Counted from the stretch's first letter, positions 38,012 to 48,198 are shown. The stretch is 64,000 bases of DNA from Thioalkalivibrio paradoxus ARh 1 (GCF_000227685.2 NZ_CP007029.1:904501-968500); one strand, 5' to 3'. Made by a program: numbers and translations. The notes: generated from the letters alone by a model not told the origin.

Positions 38012-39118
38012 TCATCGTCCCGCTCCCACGCGCACACGCGGATCGAGCATTGCGTAGAGGATGTCGAGCAGGAAGACGGTGATCGCGAGCAGGTAGGCGA
38101 AGATCACGACCGTGCCGATGATCACCGGCGTGTCCCGGTGTCCGATCGCCTGGAACAGCAGCGTGCCGAGCCCCGGCCAGTTGAAGACCTGCTCGAGGAT
38201 GATCGCGCCGCTCCACAGCCCAATCAGCATCAGCGCGAAGCTGGTGATGATCGGCGACAGCGTCGGCCGCAGGATGTACCGCTGCTCGATCAGCCGCGAA
38301 GGCAGCCCCTTGGCCCGGGCCATCTCCACGTAGTCCTCGCTCGAGTGGATCAGGAAAAACGTGCGCCACGAATAGATCGAGATGAAGATCGTCGAGATGA
38401 ACATGGCCGCGAGTGGCAACAGCATGTGCCGCAGCAGGCTCGCGGCGTACTCCAGCGTACCCTCCGGAGGCGGCACGTCGACCATGCCGCCCGCGGGCAG
38501 CACCGGGATCAGGAACGCGAAGATCAGGATCAGGAAGATTCCGTAGAACCAGCCCGGGGCCGCGGACGTCGGGGCCAGCGCGATCACGCTGCGGTCGAGT
38601 GCGCTGCCGTAGCGTCGCGACAGCCCGAGTGCGATGAACACCGAGGTGAAGAACACCAGCAGGTTCGCGGTGCCGAACAGCAGCAGCGTCGCCGGCAGCC
38701 GCTCGACGATGATCCAGTACACCTCGCGGGCGCCGCGGTCGCTGTGCATGTGTTCGGCGCGGCCGAGATCGAGGCGGATCGCCTGCTGCAAGTAGTCGAC
38801 GCTGCGCACGATGAACGGCTGGTCCAGGCGCAGCCGTTCCACTTCGAACTGCGCCTGGCGTTCGATCAGCTCGTTGCGCTCCTGCAGGCTCATGTCGAAG
38901 AACGCCGGGTCCGCGCGCACCTGCTCCGCGACCGTGCTCTGGATCTGCACCAGCCGCAGCTCGTCGACCTGCCCGCCCATGTTCGCGATCAGGATCGTCA
39001 GGTACACCCCGACCAGCACGGTCAGGAACAGCGCGATCAGCCGCTTGGAGGTGAACAGCACCAGCTGGCGGATATCGCGCAGCAGGCCCCGTGCCGGTGC
39101 CGCCGCGGGGCCGGTCAT
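38012..39118 (-). CDS. Oligopeptide ABC transporter permease (OppB/DppB-like)
   Basis: A 368-residue permease. The first helix is followed by a helical periplasmic loop of ~90 residues (QIQSTVAEQVRADPAFFDM...), then the BPD_transp_1 domain with the coupling motif EDYVEMARAKGLPSRLIEQRYILRPTL. The ATG overlaps the stop of the binding-protein gene by 4 bases; the stop lies 31 bases before the next permease. Confidence 0.9.
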   Translation of the reverse strand: MTGPAAAPARGLLRDIRQLVLFTSKRLIALFLTVLVGVYLTILIANMGGQVDELRLVQIQSTVAEQVRADPAFFDMSLQERNELIERQAQFEVERLRLDQPFIVRSVDYLQQAIRLDLGRAEHMHSDRGAREVYWIIVERLPATLLLFGTANLLVFFTSVFIALGLSRRYGSALDRSVIALAPTSAAPGWFYGIFLILIFAFLIPVLPAGGMVDVPPPEGTLEYAASLLRHMLLPLAAMFISTIFISIYSWRTFFLIHSSEDYVEMARAKGLPSRLIEQRYILRPTLSPIITSFALMLIGLWSGAIILEQVFNWPGLGTLLFQAIGHRDTPVIIGTVVIFAYLLAITVFLLDILYAMLDPRVRVGAGR

Positions 39119-41646
39119 CGCGAGCCTCCGTTGCGCGCGGCCGACGGTGCCGGCAATGTCGCGAACACCTGCGACGCGAACGAGGGCAGGGCCACGCGCC
39201 GGGAAATCACCGCGAACTCGAGGCTGTTCGCGCCGGTGCCCAGCGCGGCGATGGTGTCCGGCTCCAGGCGCAGGCGCCAGCTGCCCGGCCCGTCCGCCTC
39301 CGGCGACCCGCGCCGGACCAGCGAGCCGCCGCCGTCGAACAGCAGGTACTGCACGTTTTCGATGTCGTCCAGTGGGTACGGCTCGCCGTCGAAGGTCGCG
39401 TGCAGCGTGAATTCGGCCGCCGCGCCGGCTTCCACGACCATCGGCCCGTCGAGTTCGAGTTCCGGGATCGCCGGTCGGGTGAAGCGCAGCCACTTGTCGG
39501 AGCGGTCGGGGAAGTCCTCGAAGCGCCGCAGCACCAGCGTGCGCTCGAGCGCATGCACCGAGTGCAGGTAGAACGGACCGTCGCCCACCCAGAAGTGACC
39601 GCGGGCTTCCCGCCAGTCGGCGAGCGCCCGGAACCGCGCGCCGGCCTCGTCCGCGCCGACGAAATCGGCCAGCGTCTCGGGGAATGGCATGAAGCCGTCG
39701 TGCAGCGCCGCGTCGAGGTGCCGGTCGAGGATCGCGAGGCTCGGGCCGGCCACCAGGCTCATCCAGGTCAGGCGTTCCCGGTCGGCCTTCAGCGAGGAGA
39801 ACGCGAGATCGCCGGCCGCCTCGGCACGGATGCCGAGCGCCAGCGTGTGCCACGGCGAGGTCGAAGGCGTGCGCGCCGCGACGATGGTCTCCGCGTCGGG
39901 ATAGATCTGGTCACTGTAGATCTCGATCACCAGCGGATCCTGCGAGACGATGCGCCAGCCCCGAAAATGGCGCTGGAAGACCTCGAAGGTTGGTACATGG
40001 CTGGGGTCGAACAGTGCGCTGTTCTCATCGGCCCGCTCGAAGCTCAGGATCCACGGCAGCACCATGTCGGCGAGCGAGACCGGCGAACCGTCGTGCCACT
40101 GCCGGTCCAGGTATCCCGGCTCGTAGTGTACGCGGGTGCGGGTGCGGGCGGTCACGCCTTCGGGATGACGTTCGGCGACGGTGACGAAACGCCCGGCGGC
40201 GCTGTCCCAGTCGATCCAGGTGTCTTCGGGCACCTCGATGCGCTCGGCGGTTTCGAGACTCAGCCAGTCATGGCTGCGCACCACCGGAACGCCCTCCTGG
40301 ACGGTCAGTTCGGCGCGCTCGATTCGCTGCGGCCAGTACAGCCCGGTGAACGGATCGGGGATCAGCTCGATGTCGCCCAGCGCGCGCATGATCATCGTAT
40401 CGAAGATCCAGTTGCTGCCCGCAACCGGGTTCCAGGGCTCGGTCAACAGGTTCGGTACCGCGAACACCACGCGACCGCCGACGCGGTCGCGGAACCGGAT
40501 CGTGTAGGGCCACAGGCGCGATCCGGAGATGCCGCCGGCAAGATCCACCGCGAGTTCGACTTCCCGGGCATGCGGCAGCACGTTCAGCTGATCGGCGACC
40601 CAGACCCGCACCGAGTCCTGCATCGCCAGCTCCAGCGCGCGCGTCATCAGCGTCTCGCGTTCGTCCCAGCTTGCGTAGTCGCGGCGCTGCAGCCGGTCAG
40701 CGGCCTCGTCGAACTCGGGATCGGGCGTGTAGACCTGCCAGAGCGGGTCCGGGCGCCCGCGCGGCGTGTAGTAATAGCTGAAGTTCTCGGCCAGATCGCG
40801 GTTGATCACGGTCGAGATCCAGCCACCGGTGTACAGGTGCCAGCGCCCGGCGTGCGGATCGCCGGCGATCCAGATACGCGACGCTTCCTCCGCGGTGCGG
40901 TACAGGCGCTCCACCCGAAATCCGAGATCCTCCATCAGGTTCGCCACGTAATCGCCGACGCGCTTGCGCGCGTCCTCGGTGCGGATCAGCACGCTCACCC
41001 GGACCGGCTGCCCCTGGTAGAGCCAGCGGCCGTCCTCGCGCGTGGCCCCGAGCCGTTCCATCTCGCGCTGGATCACGCGCTCGGCGCGCAGCGGGTCGTG
41101 CTGGTAGCGCAGTTCCAGCGCGCGCGCCGCCTCGGCAAGCCGCGCATAGTCCGGGAATACCGTGTTCAGCGGCAGGTAACGCGGCACGGCCAGCCCGCCG
41201 TAGAGCTCCTCGGCAACGTAGCGGCGGTTGATCAGCCAGTTCAGCGCCTCGCGGACCTCGCGCACGTGGAAGGGGTTGAGTTCGCCACTGGCGAAATGCG
41301 GCCCCGCGGGGTTCACGGTCAGTTCCATCGACGAGCCGAACGCGAGATCGTAGGCCGCGCGCTCGGAGTCGCGCAGGCGCTGGAACACGGTGGTGCTGGT
41401 GACGCCCTGCCCGAACACGTGGTGCGTGCCGGCCTCGATCAGCCCGGTCACCTTGCCGACATCGGATTCCTGCGTGAACACGATCTGATCGACCAGTGCC
41501 CCGGTGCGCTGCGCCGGGTCGCCGGGCGCCCCGTGGTCCGCGCCACGGGCCGCCGGCGCACCGGGATCGGGCGCCGGGCGCAGGAACAGCATGGCCGTGA
41601 TACCCGCAAGAAGCAGCACGGCCGCGGCGAGCAAGAATCGGTTCAT
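39115..41646 (-). CDS. Family 5 extracellular solute-binding protein, unusually long
   Basis: An 843-residue periplasmic solute-binding protein (SBP_bac_5) preceded by an N-terminal hydrophobic segment without a lipobox cysteine, so it is probably anchored by an uncleaved helix or secreted. Common family members are ~500-600 residues. Motifs such as NPFHVREVREALNWLINRRYVAEELYGG and GGWISTVINRDLAENFSYYY are family-like; the C-terminal ~120 residues resemble an added beta-sandwich. First gene of the five-gene operon. Ligand unknown, likely a peptide or opine. Confidence 0.85.
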   Translation of the reverse strand: MNRFLLAAAVLLLAGITAMLFLRPAPDPGAPAARGADHGAPGDPAQRTGALVDQIVFTQESDVGKVTGLIEAGTHHVFGQGVTSTTVFQRLRDSERAAYDLAFGSSMELTVNPAGPHFASGELNPFHVREVREALNWLINRRYVAEELYGGLAVPRYLPLNTVFPDYARLAEAARALELRYQHDPLRAERVIQREMERLGATREDGRWLYQGQPVRVSVLIRTEDARKRVGDYVANLMEDLGFRVERLYRTAEEASRIWIAGDPHAGRWHLYTGGWISTVINRDLAENFSYYYTPRGRPDPLWQVYTPDPEFDEAADRLQRRDYASWDERETLMTRALELAMQDSVRVWVADQLNVLPHAREVELAVDLAGGISGSRLWPYTIRFRDRVGGRVVFAVPNLLTEPWNPVAGSNWIFDTMIMRALGDIELIPDPFTGLYWPQRIERAELTVQEGVPVVRSHDWLSLETAERIEVPEDTWIDWDSAAGRFVTVAERHPEGVTARTRTRVHYEPGYLDRQWHDGSPVSLADMVLPWILSFERADENSALFDPSHVPTFEVFQRHFRGWRIVSQDPLVIEIYSDQIYPDAETIVAARTPSTSPWHTLALGIRAEAAGDLAFSSLKADRERLTWMSLVAGPSLAILDRHLDAALHDGFMPFPETLADFVGADEAGARFRALADWREARGHFWVGDGPFYLHSVHALERTLVLRRFEDFPDRSDKWLRFTRPAIPELELDGPMVVEAGAAAEFTLHATFDGEPYPLDDIENVQYLLFDGGGSLVRRGSPEADGPGSWRLRLEPDTIAALGTGANSLEFAVISRRVALPSFASQVFATLPAPSAARNGGSR

Positions 41647-41767
41647 CGTGACTGGGCGAGGGCCCCTGTGGTCCGAAAGCTGCCGACACGATAGTCAACG
41701 CGTCCGGGCGCGACAAGAGCGGAGACGGCCGGGGTGGGAGGAGGGCGGTTCGGGGAGCAAGCCGGCC

Positions 41768-42022
41768 TCAGTGGCGAAAATGGACGAACAGACGCCCGTG
41801 ATTCCGGGAGTCCTTATCAACGCGGTGGTACCGCGCGCGGATGTCGGGCCGTTGCAGAAACCGCAGAACGCGCTTCTTCAACTGGCCGCTGCCCTTGCCG
41901 TGAATGATTTCAACCGTCGCGATGCGCTTCGCGCAGGCATCGTCGATCGCCCCCTCGAGCGCCGCGTCGATCTTCCGTCCGTCGCGAAAGCATTGATGCA
42001 GATCGATCGAAATGCGAGCCAT
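41768..42022 (-). CDS. Smr domain protein
   Basis: An 84-residue stand-alone Smr (small MutS-related) domain: DLHQ near the N-terminus and the HGKGSGQLKKRVLRFL loop are the two signature motifs. Smr domains nick or cleave nucleic acids in several contexts, including ribosome rescue. Start MARISIDLHQ gives a complete domain. The gene stands alone. Confidence 0.85.
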   Translation of the reverse strand: MARISIDLHQCFRDGRKIDAALEGAIDDACAKRIATVEIIHGKGSGQLKKRVLRFLQRPDIRARYHRVDKDSRNHGRLFVHFRH

Positions 42023-42096
42023 GACGTCCGGGATGGTACCGAAAACGAGACACCGTCGCCGGCTGCGCGTTCGCAGCCGGCTCCTGTGTTTATCAA

Positions 42097-43509
42097 TCAG
42101 GAAATGGGCGGTGGCGGCGGATCCTCGTTTTCCCCGTTCTTCTCGCGCTCGGCGCGTTCGCGCATTTCCTTGAGGTAGGAGACCTTCTCCTTCGCAAGCA
42201 CGCCGGCGAGCAGGATCAGTGCGAGCAGGTTGGGCGCCGCCATCAGCCCGTTCAATGTGTCGGCGACGTCCCAGATCGTGGTCAGCCCGCCGATCGCGCC
42301 GAGGAACAGGAAGCCGATGAAGATGATCCGGTACGGGGTCACCACGCGCGATCCGAACGCATACTCCCAGCTCTTCTCGCCGTAGAAGTTCCAGGTGAGC
42401 ATGGTGCTGTAGGAGAACAGCACGATCGAAATCAGCACGATCCAGCCGCCGAGGCCGGGCAGCCCGGTACTGAACGCGCTGGCGGTCAGCTCGGCGCCGG
42501 TCTGGCCGGTCTGGATCACGCCGGTGACGAGGATCACCAGCGCGGTCAGCGTGCAGACGACCAGCGTGTCGATGAACACCTCCCACATGCCCCAGAGACC
42601 CTGGTTGTAGGGTTTGGACTTGGCCTGGGCATGCACGATCGACGCGGAGCCGAGGCCGGCCTCGTTCGAGAAGATGCCGCGCGCGAAACCGTAGCGGATT
42701 GCCATCGCGACGGTCGCGCCGGCGAAGCCGCCGATCGCCGAGGTCGTGGTAAACGCACCGGCGAAGATCATGCCGAATGCGGCCGGAATCTGGTCGTAGA
42801 AGCTGATCAGGACGCCGATCGCGCCGATCACGTAAATGATCGCCATCGTCGGCACGATGCGCTCGGCGGTGACCGCGATGCGCTTGATGCCGCCCAGTGT
42901 CACGACGCCGACCAGCACCATGATCACCAGGCCCGTGACCCAGTTCGGGATGCCGACACCGGTTTCCAGCACATGGGCCATCGTGTTGGCCTGCACCATG
43001 TTGCCGATGCCGAACGCCGCGAGCCCGGCGAGGAAGGCGTAGAGCAGCGCGAGCCACTTCCAGCGTTTCCCGAGGCCGTATTCGATGTAATAGAACACGC
43101 CGCCGGACACCTTGCCGTCGGCGTCGATCTGCCGGTACTTCAGGCCCAGCGTGGCCTCGCCGAGCTTGGTCGCCATGCCGACCAGCGCGACCACCCACAT
43201 CCAGAACACCGCGCCCGGCCCGCCCAGCGCGATCGCGGTCGCGACCCCGGCGATGTTCCCGACGCCGATGGTCGCCGCCATCGCCGAGGTGACCGCCTGG
43301 AATCCGGTAATCGCGCCGACTTCGTGGTGCACGGTGCGCCGTAGCAGGCGGCCGAAGGTATGCCGCCAGGCAAAGCGCATGTGGGTGAACTGGAAGAACC
43401 CGAGCCGGATGGTCAGGTACAGGCCCGTGCCCACCAGCAGGATCATGAAAGGCGGGCCCCAGACGATGCTGTTGAGCCAGTCGTTGAACAGCACGAGCGA
43501 ATGGATCAT
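42097..43509 (-). CDS. Alanine/glycine:cation symporter family protein
   Basis: A 470-residue sodium:amino acid symporter (AGCS family) with ~11 helices. Family motifs are GVGNIAGVATAIALGGPGAVFWMWVVALVGMATKLGEATLG and FSNEAGLGSASIVHAQAKS. It imports alanine or glycine with Na+, which fits an organism with a Mrp Na+ pump. The C-terminus ends in a charged, proline-rich tail. Confidence 0.92.
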   Translation of the reverse strand: MIHSLVLFNDWLNSIVWGPPFMILLVGTGLYLTIRLGFFQFTHMRFAWRHTFGRLLRRTVHHEVGAITGFQAVTSAMAATIGVGNIAGVATAIALGGPGAVFWMWVVALVGMATKLGEATLGLKYRQIDADGKVSGGVFYYIEYGLGKRWKWLALLYAFLAGLAAFGIGNMVQANTMAHVLETGVGIPNWVTGLVIMVLVGVVTLGGIKRIAVTAERIVPTMAIIYVIGAIGVLISFYDQIPAAFGMIFAGAFTTTSAIGGFAGATVAMAIRYGFARGIFSNEAGLGSASIVHAQAKSKPYNQGLWGMWEVFIDTLVVCTLTALVILVTGVIQTGQTGAELTASAFSTGLPGLGGWIVLISIVLFSYSTMLTWNFYGEKSWEYAFGSRVVTPYRIIFIGFLFLGAIGGLTTIWDVADTLNGLMAAPNLLALILLAGVLAKEKVSYLKEMRERAEREKNGENEDPPPPPIS

Positions 43510-43848
43510 CGGTTTGGTGTCCCCCTGTTGGTTGATCCAGCCTGTGTTCTGTCAGCCGGCAGGTCGTTGCGGCGGCCCGCTGCGTGCCTTGGGATAGTAG
43601 CCCGTGGCGGGGCCCGCGGGAAGCGTCGTTCAGGATTGGCTGCGTCTTGTCAAGACCGCGCGGCGCCCGCCACCGGCAGCGTAGTCGGTGCCCGGTGTTG
43701 TCTCTCCTGCTTGGGTCGACACCGCCCATCGGGGCCTGACGCGTGCGTGGCCGCCGCAAGGGAATGAAACCTCGGTCGCAGCGGGGGTTTAACCCCAGTC
43801 CATTGCTCAAGAATTCCCCTCTGCAGCTTTGCGGATTACACTGGCGCG

Positions 43849-44655
43849 ATGGATATCCACGACCCTGATCCGATTCGCCGTTTGCGCGCGATCATGGCTC
43901 GCCTCCGGGATCCGGAGGGCGGCTGCCCCTGGGATCGTGCACAGACGCCGGAGACGATCGTTCCCTACACCCTCGAAGAAGCGTACGAGCTGGCCGAGGC
44001 GATCGCCGGCGGCGAGACCGACCTGATCCGCGCCGAGCTGGGCGACCTGCTGTTCCAGGTGGTGTTCCAGGCCCGCCTCGGGGAAGAGGCCGGAAGCTTC
44101 GACCTCGACGACATCGCCTCGGCCATTGCAGACAAGCTGGTTCGGCGGCATCCGCATGTGTTTGGCGACACCGAATTCGCCCACGACGCCGAACGCGAAG
44201 CCGCGTGGGAGTCCGCGAAGGCGCACGAGCGCCGGGAACGGGAACGCCACGGCACGCTCGACGACATCCCGCTGGCGATGCCCGCGTTGGCACGCGCGTT
44301 GAAACTGCAGCGGCGCGCGGCCCGGGTCGGCTTCGACTGGGACGAGCCCGCCGCCGTCTTGCAGAAAATCCGCGAGGAGATCCGCGAGGTCCAGGTCGAG
44401 CAGGGTCGGGGGGCGCAGCCCGAGCGCCTGGCCGACGAGGTCGGCGACGTGTTGTTTGCCGTGGTCAACTGGGCGCGGCACCTGGGGGTAGACCCGGAGA
44501 CTGCCCTGCGCGGCAGCAACCGGAAGTTCGAGCGCCGGTTCCGCTCGATGGAAACGCTGGCCACGGAACGCGGCCAGCGCTTTGCCTCCTTGAGTTCGGT
44601 GCAGCTCGAGGCCCTGTGGTCCGAGATCAAGCGCTCGGAGTCCATCACCCACTGA
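43849..44655 (+). CDS. mazG: Nucleoside triphosphate pyrophosphohydrolase
   Basis: A 268-residue MazG with two tandem all-alpha NTP-PPase domains. The first carries EEAYELAEAI...ELGDLLFQVVFQ and the second EIREVQ...DEVGDVLFAVVNWARHLGVDPE, both with the EExxE/ExxD metal ligands. It hydrolyses dNTPs and NTPs to monophosphates, lowering ppGpp or removing damaged nucleotides. Confidence 0.95.
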   Translation: MDIHDPDPIRRLRAIMARLRDPEGGCPWDRAQTPETIVPYTLEEAYELAEAIAGGETDLIRAELGDLLFQVVFQARLGEEAGSFDLDDIASAIADKLVRRHPHVFGDTEFAHDAEREAAWESAKAHERRERERHGTLDDIPLAMPALARALKLQRRAARVGFDWDEPAAVLQKIREEIREVQVEQGRGAQPERLADEVGDVLFAVVNWARHLGVDPETALRGSNRKFERRFRSMETLATERGQRFASLSSVQLEALWSEIKRSESITH

Positions 44656-44738
44656 AGCTGGCGAACCGAAGCCGCTTCCAGCAACCCCGAAGACGCAGCG
44701 CAACGACGCAGCGCAAATTGGTGTCCCAAGGAACGTCC

Positions 44739-45467
44739 ATGCCGGATTTCGCGTCTGTGCCCGAGCATTTCATTCCCGCGCGCATCGAGCGGATCGACCA
44801 GGTGACTCCGCTGATCAAGGTCTTCCTTCTGCGGACCGACCCGCTACGTTTCCACTCCCGTGCCGGGCAATGGCTGGATCTCGCGATCCCGCAGCAGGGG
44901 AGAGAGCCCTGTGTCGGCGGCTACTCGGTCGTGTCCGCGCCAAGTGGCGACGGTCTTCTGCAACTCGCGATCAAATATGCCGATCACCATCCGGCCACCT
45001 ATCACCTGCACACGCGTGCGCGGCCGGGCGACGAAGTGTTCGTGACGGCGGGGCAAGGGCCGTTCTATTTCGAGCCCGGCATGGGCCGCGAGGTCGTGCT
45101 GCTCGGCGCCGGCATCGGGGTCACGCCGCTGGTGAGCATCCTGCGCCTGATTCATGCCGAGGCACCGGAGGTGCGGGCGCATCTGGTCTACAGCGTCGCG
45201 TCGCGCCGCGAGGTGTTGTTTCCGGAGGAACTCGCCGAGCTGTCGCACGCGCCGAACATCGACGTGACACTGACCGTGACCCGGGACGCCGAGGACTGGT
45301 TGGGGCACACCGGACGCATCAGCCACCGGCTGCTGGAGTCGCTGAACCTGCCCCGGGAGGCGCTCCACTACTACTGCGGCTCGCGCGAGTTCATCGAAGA
45401 CATGACCGAGTTGCTGCGTGAGTGGGGCATCCCCGAAGCCCAGCTCCACTACGAGAAGTGGTGGTAG
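44739..45467 (+). CDS. Ferredoxin-NADP reductase-like flavin oxidoreductase
   Basis: A 242-residue FAD/NAD(P)-binding oxidoreductase. The FAD domain has GQWLDLAI and GGYSVVSAPSG (an RxYS-like flavin motif), the NAD(P) domain GAGIGVTPLVSILR, and the C-terminal region HYYCGSREFIEDM. The C-terminus ends in aromatic YEKWW rather than a ferredoxin domain, so it is a stand-alone reductase. Electron partner unknown. Confidence 0.85.
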   Translation: MPDFASVPEHFIPARIERIDQVTPLIKVFLLRTDPLRFHSRAGQWLDLAIPQQGREPCVGGYSVVSAPSGDGLLQLAIKYADHHPATYHLHTRARPGDEVFVTAGQGPFYFEPGMGREVVLLGAGIGVTPLVSILRLIHAEAPEVRAHLVYSVASRREVLFPEELAELSHAPNIDVTLTVTRDAEDWLGHTGRISHRLLESLNLPREALHYYCGSREFIEDMTELLREWGIPEAQLHYEKWW

Positions 45468-45595
45468 CACCGCGCCCGCGAGGATTCCCGGGCGCGGCGC
45501 ACACGACGAGCGTATCCGTTCAGTCCCGCCCTCTGGGGGAGGGGGGGGCCGCGAGGATTGATGTGAAAGAACGTGGCGCGCGTCCCAGGTAACCC

Positions 45596-45706
45596 GTAGG
45601 GCGGAAAAGCGCAGCGTCATCCGCCACACGGCGTACGCGCCCCGGGCGCCTGCGGCCACCCTGGCGCCGGATGGCGGATGACGGCCTTCGGCCTCTTCCG
45701 CCCTAC
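45596..45706. repeat. Dispersed palindromic repeat, copy A
   Basis: An inverted repeat with ~30-base arms reading gtagggcggaaaagcg... and ...cctcttccgccctac, separated by a GC-rich loop of ~45 bases. Copy B at 51382-51495 is the same element inverted, including its loop. Such elements are widespread in GC-rich gammaproteobacteria and can fold into extended hairpins. Confidence 0.75.
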
Positions 45707-45749
45707 TTCTTTTCCATCACCTCCATCACCGGGGTGGGTGCCGGGCCGG

Positions 45750-46640
45750 TCAGACGAGGCGCAAGGAGAAGTCGATTGCGCGCAGGTTCTTGGTGAGCCC
45801 TCCGACGGAAATGTAGTCGACGCCCGTCGCGGCGATCTCCGGAAGGCTGTCGTCGGTCACGTTTCCGGAGGCCTCGGACACCGCACGCCCGCGGATTCGC
45901 CCGACGGCCTCGCGCAGATCCTCCAGCGCGAAATTGTCGAGCATCACCACGTCGGCTCCGGCGTCCAGCGCTTGGTCGACGTCGTCGAGGTTCTCCGTCT
46001 CGACCTCGATCCAGCGGCCCTTGCCCAGTGTCCGCGCGCGTTCCACTGCAACCTGGATCGAGCCACAGGCCAGGATGTGGTTCTCCTTGATCAGCACCGC
46101 GTCCCAGAGCCCGAGGCGATGGTTGTAGCCACCGCCGCAACGCACGGCGTATTTCTGCGCGGCACGCAGGCCGGGCAGCGTCTTGCGGGTGTCCAGCAGC
46201 CGCGAGTGGCCGCCGGCCAGCAAGGCCACCAGGCGGGCGGTTTCGGTCGCGGTTCCGGATAGGGTTTGCAACAGGTTCAACGCGCTGCGTTCGGCGGAAA
46301 GGATCGCGCGCACCGGCCCGCTGACCTCGGCCACCACGCCCGGGGCATCGACGCGTTCCCCTTCCGCCACCCGCCACTGAACGCGGACCCCGGGCGCCAG
46401 TGCGCGGAAGCAGGCACTGAACCAGGCCTGTCCGCAGACAACCGCGGGTTCGCGCAGGTGCAGCTCGCCCCGTGCCTTCTGCTCGGCCGGAACCAGCGTT
46501 GCGGTGAGATCCCCTGAGCCGAGATCCTCACGCAGTGCTGCCTGGACTGCGACATGGATCGTTTCCGGATCCGGGGGCTCGAGAGGTTCGCCGAACGGAT
46601 CCTTCACTCGGCTGGCGTTGCGCTGCGTGGTCCTGTTCAT
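45750..46640 (-). CDS. nadC: Nicotinate-nucleotide pyrophosphorylase (carboxylating)
   Basis: A 296-residue enzyme of NAD synthesis that converts quinolinate and PRPP to nicotinate mononucleotide. Conserved motifs are NLLQTLSGTATETARLV, DTRKTLPGLRAAQKYAVRCGGGYNHRLGLWDAVLIKENH, IEVETENLDD and the C-terminal DYISVGGLTKNLRAIDFSLRL. Length and start are normal. Confidence 0.96.
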   Translation of the reverse strand: MNRTTQRNASRVKDPFGEPLEPPDPETIHVAVQAALREDLGSGDLTATLVPAEQKARGELHLREPAVVCGQAWFSACFRALAPGVRVQWRVAEGERVDAPGVVAEVSGPVRAILSAERSALNLLQTLSGTATETARLVALLAGGHSRLLDTRKTLPGLRAAQKYAVRCGGGYNHRLGLWDAVLIKENHILACGSIQVAVERARTLGKGRWIEVETENLDDVDQALDAGADVVMLDNFALEDLREAVGRIRGRAVSEASGNVTDDSLPEIAATGVDYISVGGLTKNLRAIDFSLRLV

Positions 46641-47126
46641 GGCTGCAGGAGAGGGTCGGCGGCGGGACTGCTTGCCGGGCGGATCGCGCTACGCTCGCGC
46701 ACCCGTTCCGCCGGCGGGTGCGGCGCAACGTTGCTGCGGTGGCAGCCAACGGTCGAATCGAAAATCCCGTCGATCGGAGTTCGCATGTCCCAGGCCCCTG
46801 CCCGTAGTCGAGTGGGTTGAACCCAGTTCCGCCGGCGCCGATGGCCGTCGCTCGCGGACCCTGCATCACGGGGTTCAAGGCTCCCTGTATAGCGGATTCT
46901 CCGCGCTCTGAGAAGGTCCGCGGCGGCACTGCGCCGTTGATCGCGCAGAGGCGTGCTCCGGAACCGCGATGGCAAACCGGGCATCCGAGTGCTGACCTAC
47001 GGCGACCTTGATCGAACCCACGCGCATGCCGGCGGTACGGGGGCGTGAGCCGGTACGTGGCGGTCCACGCGGGTGGGACCCGGTAGACTCGTGTTCTCGA
47101 AACTCGACGTGCAGGGGGATGCAGCG
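46641..47126. other. Intergenic region, no gene seen
   Basis: About 490 bases between divergent nadC and the ZIP transporter gene. Open frames here lack ribosome sites or family features. I see no RNA gene, terminator or clear operator. Confidence 0.5.
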
Positions 47127-48032
47127 ATGAACGACGACCACCTGTCCCGCTCCGGCATGCTGAGCCTTGGCATGCTGGCAGCGCTGCTGGCGCTAGCCGT
47201 GTTCGTGGCCGCGACCGGTGCGATCTGGCCGGCGTTGCAGGTGTGGCTGGCAGACCTCAGCACGCTGCAATTGGGTATTCTCGCAAGCTTCGTCGCCGGC
47301 ATGTTCACCGCGGTGGGCGCGATCCCGATCTTCTTCATGCGCCGCCTGTCGCGCGAGGTCGAGGACTCGCTGATGGGGTTCGGGGCCGGGGTGATGCTGG
47401 CGGCCACGGCCTTCGAGCTGGTGCTGCCGGCCGCCGGGATCGCGGAATCGGATCTCGGCAGCCCCTGGCTCGCTGCGCTGCTCGTTGGCACTGGCATCGC
47501 GCTGGGGGGTGGGTTCCTGCTCGCGCTGCACCGGCTGGTGCCGCACGAGCACTTCGTGACCGGCCCGCAGAGCGGGGCCGACCCGAAAAAGATCCGCCGG
47601 GTCTGGCTGTTCGTATTCGCGATTGCGCTGCACAACCTGCCCGAGGGGCTGGCTGTGGGTGTCGGTTTCGGCGGCGACGAACTCAGCGACGGCGTCGCGC
47701 TTGCGATCGGGATCGGGCTGCAGAACATCCCCGAAGGGTTGGTGGTTGCGGTCGCGTTGCTCTCGCTCGGCTACAGCCGCTGGACCGCGTTCGGCGTCAC
47801 GCTGCTTACCGGGCTCGTGCAGCCGGTGGGTGGCCTGATCGGTGCCGGTGCGGTCACGGTGATGGAAATGCTGCTGCCGTGGGGCCTCGCGTTCGCCGCC
47901 GGCGCGATGCTGTTCGTGATCAGCCACGAGATCATCCCCGAGTCGCATCGCAAAGGCCACGAGGGCAAGGCCACCTTCGGCGTGCTGCTCGGCTTCATCG
48001 TGATGCTGACCATCGACATGGTGCTCGACTAG
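47127..48032 (+). CDS. ZIP family metal transporter
   Basis: A 301-residue, eight-helix inner-membrane transporter of divalent metals, probably zinc. The binuclear metal site motifs are HNLPEGLAVGV in helix 4 and QNIPEGLVVAV in helix 5, the second with a glutamine instead of the more usual histidine/asparagine. A hydrophilic loop (HEHFVTGPQSGADPKK) follows helix 3. ATG at 47127 chosen by spacing to a GGGGGA ribosome site. Confidence 0.9.
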   Translation: MNDDHLSRSGMLSLGMLAALLALAVFVAATGAIWPALQVWLADLSTLQLGILASFVAGMFTAVGAIPIFFMRRLSREVEDSLMGFGAGVMLAATAFELVLPAAGIAESDLGSPWLAALLVGTGIALGGGFLLALHRLVPHEHFVTGPQSGADPKKIRRVWLFVFAIALHNLPEGLAVGVGFGGDELSDGVALAIGIGLQNIPEGLVVAVALLSLGYSRWTAFGVTLLTGLVQPVGGLIGAGAVTVMEMLLPWGLAFAAGAMLFVISHEIIPESHRKGHEGKATFGVLLGFIVMLTIDMVLD

Positions 48033-48198
48033 CAGCCGGTCGGGTTGGCCCAGTGCGGATGGGCCAAAGCATCCCCATAAAAAAATATGATCGGCCGCAT
48101 CAGAAAAAAATGGGGCACTAGAACCCTCGGTTTTGTGCCCCGGCAGGCGGTGCGCCGGTGTCGAGCAGCGGCAAGGGCTGGCGCCATTCTCCCCCAGT

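Noticed and set aside
39091-41694. Very long open frame on the plus strand opposite the solute-binding protein gene
   Set aside because: GC-rich shadow of the reverse-strand gene: Arg/His/Gln-rich, no domains, no ribosome site. Similar shadows exist opposite tnpC (60853-63351), the permeases and mrp genes.
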